Source of the DNA: Pedobacter ginsenosidimutans
GTDB lineage: Bacteria > Bacteroidota > Bacteroidia > Sphingobacteriales > Sphingobacteriaceae
Direction of reading: 5' to 3'
Assembly: GCF_001442625.1 (NCBI RefSeq)
Contig: NZ_LMZQ01000051.1
Coordinates: forward strand, 1 to 43,922
Length of the DNA stretch: 43,922 bases
In this document: positions 25,698 through 33,117 of the stretch, piece by piece
Numbering within the stretch: position 1 is the stretch's first letter
Layout: the number at the start of each line of letters is the position of its first letter
Translations under genes and position numbers: made by a program
Notes under the pieces: model-generated
What the model saw: only the letters and a program-made list of their open reading frames with translations
What the model was told of the DNA's origin: nothing
The model's database searches: none

Positions 25698-26294
25698 ATG
25701 AAATTACAGAAATATACATTACAGCATCTCTTGTTAATAACAGGGATGCTGTTTTGTTTTGCATGCACAGAAGAAAAACCTAAAGAAATTAAGACAGAAA
25801 CTGAAAAAGTGCAGAAAAACCCTTTCCGTTTTTATAAAGATATAGAAGTGAGACCTGGATTAAATTTCGAAATTGTAAGCTGGGGAAAAGGGGTTGACTC
25901 TATTGGGGGATATCAGATTCTGATGTCTGATTCTGTGCGTAATAATTATAAATCTGCTGCTGTGGATCGTAAAGGTATTCTGATTGATGCCTGGAATATG
26001 GATTTAGACAATGATGGAAATCCTGAATTGTATATTCAGCTCTTAAGCAAAAAAACAGTTTCGGATTTAAATGTTTTTGAATACACGCGTGGCGATTTCA
26101 ATAAAATCAGTTTCCCTTCTTTAAGTAACAGTCAAAAGAAAGGTTATAATGGTAACGATAATTTTTTTATTAAAAATGGTGACCTGTTCCGTTCTTTCCC
26201 GGTAAAAGATGCTACAGATAGTACTAAAACAGTTACCCGGACCTATCAATATAAATTAAGCGGAAATAGTTTTTCTACAAGCGAGGTAAAGTAG
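25698..26294 (+). CDS. Hypothetical lipoprotein
   Basis: A 198-residue lipoprotein: the hydrophobic leader LLLITGMLFCFACTEE gives a lipobox ending at Cys23, followed by a Lys/Glu-rich linker. The mature part contains the acidic loop DMDLDNDGNPELYIQ-like segment (NMDLDNDGNPELYI), similar to loops in calcium-binding and lysozyme-inhibitor (PliI-like) folds, and ends in a beta-rich YQYKLSGNSF. Family assignment is tentative. It is co-directional with and close to the GH20 gene, so co-transcription is possible. Confidence 0.75.
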   Translation: MKLQKYTLQHLLLITGMLFCFACTEEKPKEIKTETEKVQKNPFRFYKDIEVRPGLNFEIVSWGKGVDSIGGYQILMSDSVRNNYKSAAVDRKGILIDAWNMDLDNDGNPELYIQLLSKKTVSDLNVFEYTRGDFNKISFPSLSNSQKKGYNGNDNFFIKNGDLFRSFPVKDATDSTKTVTRTYQYKLSGNSFSTSEVK

Positions 26295-26362
26295 GGTAGA
26301 AGGTGTAAGGTGGATGACGTTTAACGTATTGTGTGTGTTGAAGGCAATTCTATCCAGGTAAT

Positions 26363-26446
26363 CGTCACTTCGAGCGGAGTACAACGCAGCCCACAAGTCT
26401 GTCTAGATAGATCTCTCCATTTCGCTACGCTGCAGTCGAGATGACG
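26363..26446. repeat. Dispersed palindromic element, copy 2 (about 84 bp, inverted)
   Basis: Read on the minus strand it begins CGTCATCTCGACTG and ends CTCCGCTCGAAGTGACG, matching the element at 5548-5653 with a shorter centre. It is followed by TGTCATCCTGGGCGTAGTCG, related to the repeats at 36903, 38412 and 39469. Confidence 0.8.
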
Positions 26447-26514
26447 CCTCTTCAGCACGGTGTCATCCTGGGCGTAGTCGAAGGATCTTTTATGCAATTA
26501 ACCATATATTAACA

Positions 26515-26886
26515 ATGAACAACGAAAAATTTTCTATCATCGATCGGATCAAGAGCTTTAAATATGCCTTTAATGGTCTGAAGCTATTTTTCGTTAACGA
26601 TCATAACGGAAGAATTCATTTGTGTGCAGCAATCGTTGCTATTGTTTTATCCTTTTACCTGAAAATTTCCGGTTCGGAATGGATTGCCATTTTATCTGTT
26701 ATTTCGGCTGTTTTTGTTGCCGAAATTTTAAACTCTGCTCTCGAGAAACTGGCCGATGTGGTTTCTCCAGATTATCACCCAAAAATTAAAATAGTAAAAG
26801 ATTTGGCTGCTGCTGCGGTTTTGGTGGCTGCATTTCTGGCGGTAGCGGTTGGCTTTATTGTTTTTATCCCAAAACTATTTTTGTAA
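26515..26886 (+). CDS. dgkA: Diacylglycerol kinase / undecaprenol kinase family (DgkA)
   Basis: A 123-residue membrane enzyme with three transmembrane helices and the family motif AEILNSALEKLADVVSPDYHPKIK-like region: Glu70, Asn73 and Glu77 belong to the conserved active-site segment. E. coli DgkA recycles diacylglycerol to phosphatidate, while Gram-positive members phosphorylate undecaprenol; the motif does not separate the two. The first 33 residues are cytoplasmic. The last 12 bp overlap the convergent DUF922 gene. Confidence 0.9.
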   Translation: MNNEKFSIIDRIKSFKYAFNGLKLFFVNDHNGRIHLCAAIVAIVLSFYLKISGSEWIAILSVISAVFVAEILNSALEKLADVVSPDYHPKIKIVKDLAAAAVLVAAFLAVAVGFIVFIPKLFL

Positions 26887-27441
26887 TTCGGCCATAGCAG
26901 TTCTCGATTCTTCAATCTTATCCTGGATAATGTCATCCCATCGGGCCTGCATTTTATGATTGCTGCCATGCTCGGTTTCTTCATCATAGTTACGTTGCAT
27001 GGTGTCGAAATAATTGCTGATCTGATTGGCGAGTTCTGATATTTGAGCTTTATAGTTGCTTACAGAATAGTTCCGGTTTTTTAATACCCTTTCGGCCTCC
27101 AATAATAAAACATACTGGATATCGGCGTGTCCTTGTTCGTGGTGTAAAAGGCTTGCCCTAATTTCAGGGTCTTTAATTTTATCCCACTTAACCCACGACC
27201 TAGTTTTATCAATGCTCACATCGTTTTTAAGCTTAATGGCAACACGATTACGGTAAACAGTGCTGGAGTAACTGTATTTCCATGTCATTGCAGTCAGAGC
27301 AAAAAATGGCGAGCGCATATCGGCTTTACCTTTAAAATGCGTTTCCCAATTCAATTGAATGGGACCGGAAAAATCTTGTTTAAAAGCAAAAGTACATGGC
27401 AGTGCCAGTAAAAATAAAAGGGATATAATATGTCTTTTCAC
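26875..27441 (-). CDS. DUF922 secreted zinc-dependent protein
   Basis: A 188-residue protein with signal peptide MKRHIISLLFLLALPCTFAF. A zincin motif HEQGH (His101, Glu102, His105) sits in LLHHEQGHADIQYVL, as in DUF922 proteins described as predicted secreted Zn-dependent proteases. A substrate is not known. It is convergent with dgkA (12-bp overlap). The ECF sigma/membrane-protein pair lies 120 bp upstream on the same strand. Confidence 0.85.
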   Translation of the reverse strand: MKRHIISLLFLLALPCTFAFKQDFSGPIQLNWETHFKGKADMRSPFFALTAMTWKYSYSSTVYRNRVAIKLKNDVSIDKTRSWVKWDKIKDPEIRASLLHHEQGHADIQYVLLLEAERVLKNRNYSVSNYKAQISELANQISNYFDTMQRNYDEETEHGSNHKMQARWDDIIQDKIEESRTAMAELQK

Positions 27442-27560
27442 CTGTGTAATTTTAGTTTCAACGCTGGTGAAGCTATCATGACTTAGTTATTCCATTGTTA
27501 AATGGTAAATCATAATGGTTTCATGTGTTGGTTTTTACAATGAAAAAACCGTGCCTAAAA

Positions 27561-28160
27561 TTATTCGGGGGTAGAAATTTGTCCGCTAATGCGCTCAAAT
27601 TTCTCGATCAATAAAGCTATACGTTCTTTTTCCCTGCTCATTACCGCTTTTCTTAATATCGTTGAGCAAAATAATATCCATAATGCGGTTAAGCCTACAG
27701 CCAAAACTTTTTGAACAGTATTAAAGTGCGCAAGAATTTCTACGAAATAAAATATGATGCCCAACGAAAGTGCAATCATATAAAACCAATATAAAGAGTT
27801 GTACAGTTTATAACGGTTTAATTGATAGGTTTTTAAGTTGTTTAAATATTCGTGCGGGTGAGCGGTGAAATCGGTTTTCGAAATTAGCCTGTAATCGCGA
27901 TACAGAATTAAGGTATATACGCCAATGGCAATAATGGTGATGCTGATCCCGACGTGTGTAGTCCACGATTCGAAGTGAAAAAAGATCCACAATGCAGCAA
28001 TGGCAATAAAGGATGCCAGCATACCCAAAATGTTCAAAGCCGACTTCAGCTTGATGCCATTTACTTCTTTCTTCGCTTGTTGCAGCATTTCATCAGCAGA
28101 AACCTTAACTTCTACCTCGTGCTTTTGCCACAACTCCTGTATTTGATCAAACGCTTGCAT
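27561..28160 (-). CDS. Membrane protein coupled to an ECF sigma factor (candidate anti-sigma)
   Basis: A 199-residue protein with a cytoplasmic N-terminal helical region of about 40 residues (FDQIQELWQKHEVEVKVSADEM), four membrane segments (near 42-61, 70-88, 122-142 and 150-168) and a charged C-terminal helix. Its start overlaps the ECF sigma gene by 14 bp, the standard layout for a sigma factor and its membrane regulator. No FecR domain or zinc HxxxCxxC motif is visible, so if it is an anti-sigma factor it is of an unrecognised type. The role is inferred from the overlap only. Confidence 0.75.
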   Translation of the reverse strand: MQAFDQIQELWQKHEVEVKVSADEMLQQAKKEVNGIKLKSALNILGMLASFIAIAALWIFFHFESWTTHVGISITIIAIGVYTLILYRDYRLISKTDFTAHPHEYLNNLKTYQLNRYKLYNSLYWFYMIALSLGIIFYFVEILAHFNTVQKVLAVGLTALWILFCSTILRKAVMSREKERIALLIEKFERISGQISTPE

Positions 28161-28644
28161 ACTGGCTATATAGTTCTGTTAATTTTTGTTTAATGCGGTG
28201 AATTTTTACCCTCAAATTGCCTTCGCTTATTCCAGATATATCGGCAATTTCATGGTATGGTAATTCATCAAGTACCATTGTAATAATTAAACGGTCATTC
28301 TCTTCGAGCTTGGATATACATTTATAAAGTAGGGCAACCTGTTCATTTTTCTCTGAAAATTCCTCTATTTTATTTTCTATGATATTATCTGTTAATTCGT
28401 CTTTCGCCTGTCTTTTTTCCGATCTCAAATAAGTTAAACAGGTATTCACGGCAATTCTATAAATCCACGTAGAAATTAAAGATTTGTTTCTGAACTTATC
28501 CAGATTTTGCCAAACCTTTAAAAAAGTTTCCTGTAGAAGATCATTTGCAGCGTCGGTATCGCCAGTATAACCATAACATAAATGGAATATCTTTTTGGAA
28601 TTTGAATCGAAGATCTCTTTAAATAACTTGTCTTTTTGTTCCAT
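28147..28644 (-). CDS. ECF-type RNA polymerase sigma factor
   Basis: A 165-residue sigma-70 family protein with region 2 (IFHLCYGYTGDTDAANDLLQ, then ETFLKVWQNLDKF and STWIYRIAVNTCLTYLR) and region 4 (ELPYHEIADISGISEGNLRV, then KIHRIKQKL). Regions 1 and 3 are absent, as in ECF factors. It redirects RNA polymerase to a small regulon, probably under control of the overlapping membrane protein. The upstream region shows no promoter I can assign with confidence. Confidence 0.92.
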   Translation of the reverse strand: MEQKDKLFKEIFDSNSKKIFHLCYGYTGDTDAANDLLQETFLKVWQNLDKFRNKSLISTWIYRIAVNTCLTYLRSEKRQAKDELTDNIIENKIEEFSEKNEQVALLYKCISKLEENDRLIITMVLDELPYHEIADISGISEGNLRVKIHRIKQKLTELYSQYASV

Positions 28645-28752
28645 TTAGGGGTTTATAGTTGCGTTTTAGATGATGATGTGCGTTTTTTGTTACATCAAGA
28701 ACCAAAAATAATATATTTTTTGATGCCATTGAGTTAAAAGTTTTTAATCAAA

Positions 28753-28794
28753 GATGCACACAGATAAACACGGATTTTTACATCTGTGTGCATC
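28753..28794. repeat. Inverted repeat GATGCACACAGAT / ATCTGTGTGCATC
   Basis: Perfect 13-bp arms separated by 16 nt (AAACACGGATTTTTAC). The words resemble a dispersed intergenic family seen in many Bacteroidota, related in wording to the CACAGAG element at 18623. Confidence 0.8.
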
Positions 28795-28884
28795 CTTTCT
28801 ATCTGTTGTTAAATTATTTCTGCTTCGCCGAATGGCTTAACTCAACGACGTTGATATATTTTTTAATCTCAGCTGTTATCAAAA

Positions 28885-28915
28885 TTTGTTACACGCTGTA
28901 AATATCGTAGTTTTA
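28885..28915 (+). promoter_or_regulatory. Promoter of the symporter gene
   Basis: TTTG (28885-28888), a 19-bp spacer, then TAGTTTTA (28908-28915), a 7/8 match to TAnnTTTG. The ATG is 33 bp downstream. Confidence 0.55.
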
Positions 28916-28948
28916 CCAAATTAAGAGTACTACAAACTTTTTATATTC

Positions 28949-30325
28949 ATGAAGAAAAACAAACTCACGCTTTTCATTTTCTTAGCGCTGATTGCGGGTA
29001 TTGCATTGGGCTATATTTTAAATGTCAATTCAATCGATGTCTATAACCAGAAAATACTCACCGCCGATGCGAAAGTTAAAAGTATAGAGGTAAGCATTGC
29101 CAAAACGACCGATACCACCAGTATTGGCTACACACAGCTTAAGGCTGAAAGAAAAGCAAACGCTAAAATCAAAAAAGAGAACGAAGATATCAGAGAGAAA
29201 AAATTAGAATACTTTACGTTATTGAGCGATATTTTTCTTCGCCTGATTAAAATGATTGTTGCACCATTGGTATTTACAACCTTAGTGGTTGGTGTAGCCA
29301 AAGTAGGCGATATTAAAGCTGTGGGCAGAATTGGTGGTAAAACACTGGGCTGGTTTTTGGCCATGTCGTTAATGTCGCTCGTTTTGGGGATGGTTCTGGT
29401 CAATTTATTTGAACCAGGAAGACACATGAAATTATCATTACCCGATCAATTGGTAAATACGGGGATCCAGAAAGCATCGATGAGTGTGAAAGATTTTATC
29501 GCACACGTTTTTCCGAAAAGCATTGCCGAATCGATGTCAACCAACGAAATTTTGCAGATTGTTGTATTCTCTTTATTCTTTGGTGTAGCAACGGCTGCTA
29601 TTGGCGATTTAGGCCAGATTGTAATCAAAGCGTTTGATGCCATTGCCCACGTAATTTTAAAAATGACAGGTTATGTGATGAATTTCGCACCTCTGGCGGT
29701 TTTTGGTGCCATGACAGCCATTGTAGCGAAACAAGGACTTAACGTATTAAATACCTATGCCATATTTATAGGCGAATTTTACCTGGGACTAGCCATACTC
29801 TGGGCGGTGTTAATTTTCTTAGGATTTTTAGTATTGAAAAAACGAATTTTCCGTTTGGTTAATGATATGAAAGAACCAGCACTTCTGGCTTTCAGTACAG
29901 CAAGTAGCGAAGCAGCTTATCCGAAAACAATGATGCTTTTAGAGCGTTTTGGCTGCAAAGATAAAATTGTAAGTTTCGTACTGCCATTGGGTTATTCATT
30001 CAATTTAGATGGATCAATGATGTACATGACCTTTGCTTCTTTATTTATAGCACAGGCTTATGGTATCCATTTAGGTTTCGAGCAACAAATTTCTATGCTT
30101 TTAATATTAATGTTAACCAGTAAAGGAATTGCTGGTGTACCAAGAGCATCATTAGTGGTTATTGCCGGTACTATCGCGAGCTTTAATATTCCGGAAGCAG
30201 GATTAGCTTTGTTAATTGGTATCGATCCTTTATTGGATATGGGCCGTTCTGCAACTAATGTTGTTGGAAATAGCATTGCAACAGCAGTGGTAAGTAAGTG
30301 GGAAGGGGAGCTTAAGGAGTCGTAA
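28949..30325 (+). CDS. Dicarboxylate/amino acid:cation symporter (DAACS family)
   Basis: A 458-residue transporter of the glutamate/dicarboxylate symporter family. After a first helix (5-24) there is an insertion of about 65 charged, helical residues (25-90) before the second helix (LSDIFLRLIKMIVAPLVFTTLV). The substrate and cation signatures are present: AFSTASSEAAYPKTM in hairpin 1, GYSFNLDGSMMYM in helix 7, GIAGVPRASLVV in hairpin 2 and DPLLDMGRSATNVVGN in helix 8. It imports C4-dicarboxylates or acidic amino acids with Na+ or H+. The exact substrate is unassigned. Confidence 0.92.
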   Translation: MKKNKLTLFIFLALIAGIALGYILNVNSIDVYNQKILTADAKVKSIEVSIAKTTDTTSIGYTQLKAERKANAKIKKENEDIREKKLEYFTLLSDIFLRLIKMIVAPLVFTTLVVGVAKVGDIKAVGRIGGKTLGWFLAMSLMSLVLGMVLVNLFEPGRHMKLSLPDQLVNTGIQKASMSVKDFIAHVFPKSIAESMSTNEILQIVVFSLFFGVATAAIGDLGQIVIKAFDAIAHVILKMTGYVMNFAPLAVFGAMTAIVAKQGLNVLNTYAIFIGEFYLGLAILWAVLIFLGFLVLKKRIFRLVNDMKEPALLAFSTASSEAAYPKTMMLLERFGCKDKIVSFVLPLGYSFNLDGSMMYMTFASLFIAQAYGIHLGFEQQISMLLILMLTSKGIAGVPRASLVVIAGTIASFNIPEAGLALLIGIDPLLDMGRSATNVVGNSIATAVVSKWEGELKES

Positions 30326-30413
30326 GTCTAAAGTCGGTAGTCCTGAATCTTATTAATCATTCAATAATGCTCTTATTTAATCATTTAATATTCATTCAAT
30401 AATTCAACATCAA

Positions 30414-30914
30414 GTGTCAAGTAGAGGAAAAAAAATATTCTTAGCCATTACCATTATCGTTCCGATGATCATTTATTGTTACATCTATTATAAGCCTATT
30501 ATACAGAACGCGCCTTTTCGTAAGGATGATTTTGTTTCAATGCAATATAGTTATGGCTTAAAAGATACTTTGGAAAATACGTATGATTCAAAGACTGGTG
30601 TTTACCAATACGTAAATAATAAGGACTCAGTGGTTACCAAAAAGTTCTTTTTAAAGAGCAATGATGTGTTATACATGCATAGAAAGGCAAATGAAATCGG
30701 CCTCTGGAATTTTCCAGATACCATTGGTAAAAAAAGTGATAAATCCAGGTTGGTACCGCGTTATAATATAACTTTCAATTATAAAAAAAAGTCAAAACAC
30801 GTAACCATTTATGGTGACTTTGATGGCAATCCAAAATTACTGGATGCAGCTGTTCAAATGAGAAAAATCATTCAGGAAACCCTATTACAAGCCGAAAAAA
30901 GAAGCGGGAAGTAG
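30414..30914 (+). CDS. Small membrane-anchored hypothetical protein (GTG start)
   Basis: A 166-residue protein starting at GTG. KKIFLAITIIVPMIIYCYIYY forms an N-terminal membrane anchor, followed by a soluble, Lys- and Tyr-rich domain with LVPRYNITFNYKKKSKHVTIYGD and a C-terminal amphipathic helix. The domain is not recognised. It lies 88 bp after the symporter gene on the same strand; the gap is AT-rich low complexity. A strong terminator follows at 31021. Confidence 0.7.
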   Translation: MSSRGKKIFLAITIIVPMIIYCYIYYKPIIQNAPFRKDDFVSMQYSYGLKDTLENTYDSKTGVYQYVNNKDSVVTKKFFLKSNDVLYMHRKANEIGLWNFPDTIGKKSDKSRLVPRYNITFNYKKKSKHVTIYGDFDGNPKLLDAAVQMRKIIQETLLQAEKRSGK

Positions 30915-31020
30915 GTGAGGTTAGTCCAAAATCGGGAGTCCAGAGTCTCAAGGCGATTAAATTAAATTGGCGTTTGAGACAGTTAACCGATTAAATCATT
31001 GACTAATGGCCAATGAACCA

Positions 31021-31071
31021 AAAAAGACTTTAATAAAGCGTTAAATGTTAGCGTTTTGTTAAAGTCTTTTT
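31021..31071 (+). terminator. Strong hairpin terminator ahead of the blaI-like gene
   Basis: AAAAAGACTTTAA pairs perfectly with TTAAAGTCTTTTT (13 bp). An inner CGTTAA/TTAGCG pairing extends the structure. It insulates the repressor gene from upstream transcription. Confidence 0.85.
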
Positions 31072-31085
31072 CCTTTTAGGATGTT

Positions 31086-31110
31086 TTCGTATATTTACGA
31101 TATATTCGTA
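31086..31110. promoter_or_regulatory. Three-half-site operator at the blaI-like promoter
   Basis: TTCGTA-TATT-TACGAT-ATA-TTCGTA, ending 3 bp before the repressor ATG. Alternating half-sites make two overlapping palindromes. A TATATTTA -7-like element (31090-31097) lies inside it, so bound repressor would block transcription. The same layout with only three changes over about 29 bp occurs at 36762-36786. Confidence 0.8.
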
Positions 31111-31113
31111 ATA

Positions 31114-31476
31114 ATGGAAAAATTAACATTACAGGAAGAGGAAGCTATGCTGGCTGTTTGGCAGATAGGTAAGGGCTTTATCAAAGATTTTATGGATGTA
31201 CTTCCCGATCCCAAACCACCGTATACTACATTGGCCTCTACCATCAAGAATTTAGAACGCAAAGGTTATCTGGTGAGCGAACGTTTTGCCAATGCCAACC
31301 GCTATAGTGCAAAAGTTAAGGAGGTAGAGTATAAAAAGCGTTTTATGAGTGGTTTTGTGAATAATTATTTCCAAAGCTCTTATAAAGAACTGGTTGCTTT
31401 TTTTGCAAAGGATAAAAAAATAAGTGCGGAGGAACTTAAAGAGATTATAAATTTAATTGAGAACCCTGAAAAGTAA
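31114..31476 (+). CDS. BlaI/MecI/CopY family transcriptional repressor
   Basis: A 120-residue winged-helix protein from this ATG (MEKLTLQEEEAMLAVWQIGKG), with the recognition-helix region YTTLASTIKNLERKGYL and a C-terminal dimerisation helix bundle. The family binds TACA/TACGA-type inverted repeats as dimers and is released when the partner M56 protease cleaves it. The frame opens at 31081, but those 11 codons are the operator itself, so 31114 is preferred. It is followed 5 bp later by the M56 gene. Autoregulation is predicted from the operator at 31086. Confidence 0.92.
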   Translation: MEKLTLQEEEAMLAVWQIGKGFIKDFMDVLPDPKPPYTTLASTIKNLERKGYLVSERFANANRYSAKVKEVEYKKRFMSGFVNNYFQSSYKELVAFFAKDKKISAEELKEIINLIENPEK

Positions 31477-31481
31477 ATGCC

Positions 31482-32978
31482 ATGCCACATTTCTTTATCA
31501 TTTTATTGAAAATTAATCTGGTGCTGATCTTGTTTTCGGTAACCTACTACCTGGTGTTGCGGAGACTAACTTTCTACTCCATCAACAGGATATTTTTGCT
31601 GTTTGGGATCATCTTTTCTTCTGCCTATCCATTTATTAACCTCACCGAGTTTTTTGCTGCTCAAAAAGCCGTACCTGCCTTCGTTCCGCAACTCAACCAA
31701 CAGGTAAGTAAATTGGTACAACAGGATGCTGTTTCGATATTTTGGCAAGGTTTAACTGTACTTTTTTATGTTGGCGTTGTATTAATGGCCATGAGGTTAC
31801 TGGTGCAGTTTATTTCGCTTTATAGAATGCATAAAAATTCTTCGCCCGATCATTTAGATGATTATAAGGTAAGGATTTTAAACGATGAAGTAAGCCCATT
31901 TAGTTTTTGGCAAACCATTTATATCAATCCGCGCCTGCACAAAAAGCAAGATTTAAACAATATTCTCGAACATGAAAAAGTACACGTAGAAGAATGGCAT
32001 ACTTTAGATATTATTCTGGCCGAAATCTGTGTGGTTTTCTACTGGTTTAATCCAGGAGTTTGGTTGATGAAAAAGGCAGTAAGGGAAAACATTGAATTTA
32101 TTACCGATGCCAAGATTTTAAAAAAAGGAATCGATAAAAAAGCTTATCAATATAGCTTGTTAGATGTTGGAACGTTACAGTCATCGGTAGCTATTGTGAA
32201 TAATTTTAATCTATCCGACCTTAAAAAGCGGATTAAAATGATGAACGCGAAACGTTCTTCAAAAGTAAATTTAACCAGGTATTTATTCGTTTTACCTGTA
32301 TTGCTTTGCGTTACTTTAGCATTTACCATCGATAAAAAGGACGTAAAGAAAAGTTTAGCACCCATAACCAAAATAGTGAATGATGTTTTGCCAGAAAAGG
32401 TTGCTGAAGTAGCTGTACAGCCAAAAACAGTTTTAAAATCTAAATTCAAAAATAAAATTTTTATTGATACACTGAAAAGACCTGATACTGCTACCAAAAT
32501 GACTTTTGTTTTTAAAAGCATTGTAGACGGTGCAGATTCTTCGGGAAAATCGATAGAAGAGACTTTAAAAGGTTTAGGTAAGCAAGTGAAGATCATGAGC
32601 TTTAAAACGGATGGAAATTTTAAAGGCAAAACCTTTGTACAACATTTTAGCTTTACTGATACCTCAAATGCAGACCATAAAAGCATTGCTGTTAATGTCT
32701 TAGCTGATAAAAACAGTGATTTCGAGAATTTGCCTTTGCCTAAGAAAAACGGTGTTGCGATGTTTTATTTTTTAAAATCAACAACCAAAACCTCAGCTGA
32801 TAAAGATGGAAATCAACATGTAACAGGCAATGGGACTATGGTTAATGAAACCACAACCTATTTTTTAAATGGTAATAAAATCTCAAAAGAGGAGCTTGAT
32901 AAATTGAATGTAAATAAGATTTCTGATCTCAAAGTTGACAGAAATAATCAGGCGATTCAGATTAGTATGAAGCCATGA
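31482..32978 (+). CDS. M56 family (BlaR1/MecR1-like) membrane metallopeptidase
   Basis: A 498-residue protein with N-terminal membrane helices (5-25, 34-52, 85-110), the zinc motif HEKVH (164-168) in NILEHEKVHVEEWH, a downstream ENIEFITDAKIL that supplies the third ligand region, and a fourth membrane helix near 268-286 (YLFVLPVLLCVTLAF). The remaining 210 residues are extracytoplasmic. They lack the penicillin-binding SxxK/SxN/KTG domain of BlaR1 and are low in recognisable motifs, so the signal sensed is not beta-lactam in any obvious way. It presumably cleaves the adjacent repressor after sensing an envelope signal. Confidence 0.9.
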   Translation: MPHFFIILLKINLVLILFSVTYYLVLRRLTFYSINRIFLLFGIIFSSAYPFINLTEFFAAQKAVPAFVPQLNQQVSKLVQQDAVSIFWQGLTVLFYVGVVLMAMRLLVQFISLYRMHKNSSPDHLDDYKVRILNDEVSPFSFWQTIYINPRLHKKQDLNNILEHEKVHVEEWHTLDIILAEICVVFYWFNPGVWLMKKAVRENIEFITDAKILKKGIDKKAYQYSLLDVGTLQSSVAIVNNFNLSDLKKRIKMMNAKRSSKVNLTRYLFVLPVLLCVTLAFTIDKKDVKKSLAPITKIVNDVLPEKVAEVAVQPKTVLKSKFKNKIFIDTLKRPDTATKMTFVFKSIVDGADSSGKSIEETLKGLGKQVKIMSFKTDGNFKGKTFVQHFSFTDTSNADHKSIAVNVLADKNSDFENLPLPKKNGVAMFYFLKSTTKTSADKDGNQHVTGNGTMVNETTTYFLNGNKISKEELDKLNVNKISDLKVDRNNQAIQISMKP

Positions 32979-33010
32979 TCGGTTTGAAATAATTAAATTC
33001 TAAAAAAAGT

Positions 33011-33107
33011 CGTCATTGCGAGAAGGCTTTTTCAGCCGACGAAGCAATCTTTATGGCAAGAATCACTAGCATGAAAGATTGCTTTGTCGTTCCTCCTCGC
33101 AATGACG
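33011..33107. repeat. 97-bp CGTCATTGCGAG hairpin element
   Basis: CGTCATTGCGAG at the left and CTCGCAATGACG at the right are exact complements, with GAAGCAATC/GATTGCTT pairing inside. It lies between convergent genes and can fold on either strand, so it may terminate both. A half copy is at 12749. Confidence 0.85.
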
Positions 33108-33117
33108 AATCTATTTA

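Larger units (their letters stand above)
28645..28948. other. 304-bp divergent intergenic region between the sigma factor and the symporter
   Basis: It holds a 13-bp inverted repeat (28753-28794) and the symporter promoter (28885-28915). No small ORF with convincing features was found. Confidence 0.6.

Noticed and set aside
32147..32686. 179-codon open frame antisense to the M56 gene
   Set aside because: The opposite strand encodes a coherent membrane protease; the antisense translation is Ser/Thr/Leu-rich without domain or start signals.
31114..32978. Beta-lactam resistance regulator (BlaI/BlaR1 sensu stricto)
   Set aside because: The M56 protein has no penicillin-binding sensor domain and there is no beta-lactamase or PBP2a-like gene in the window; only the protease/repressor logic is shared.
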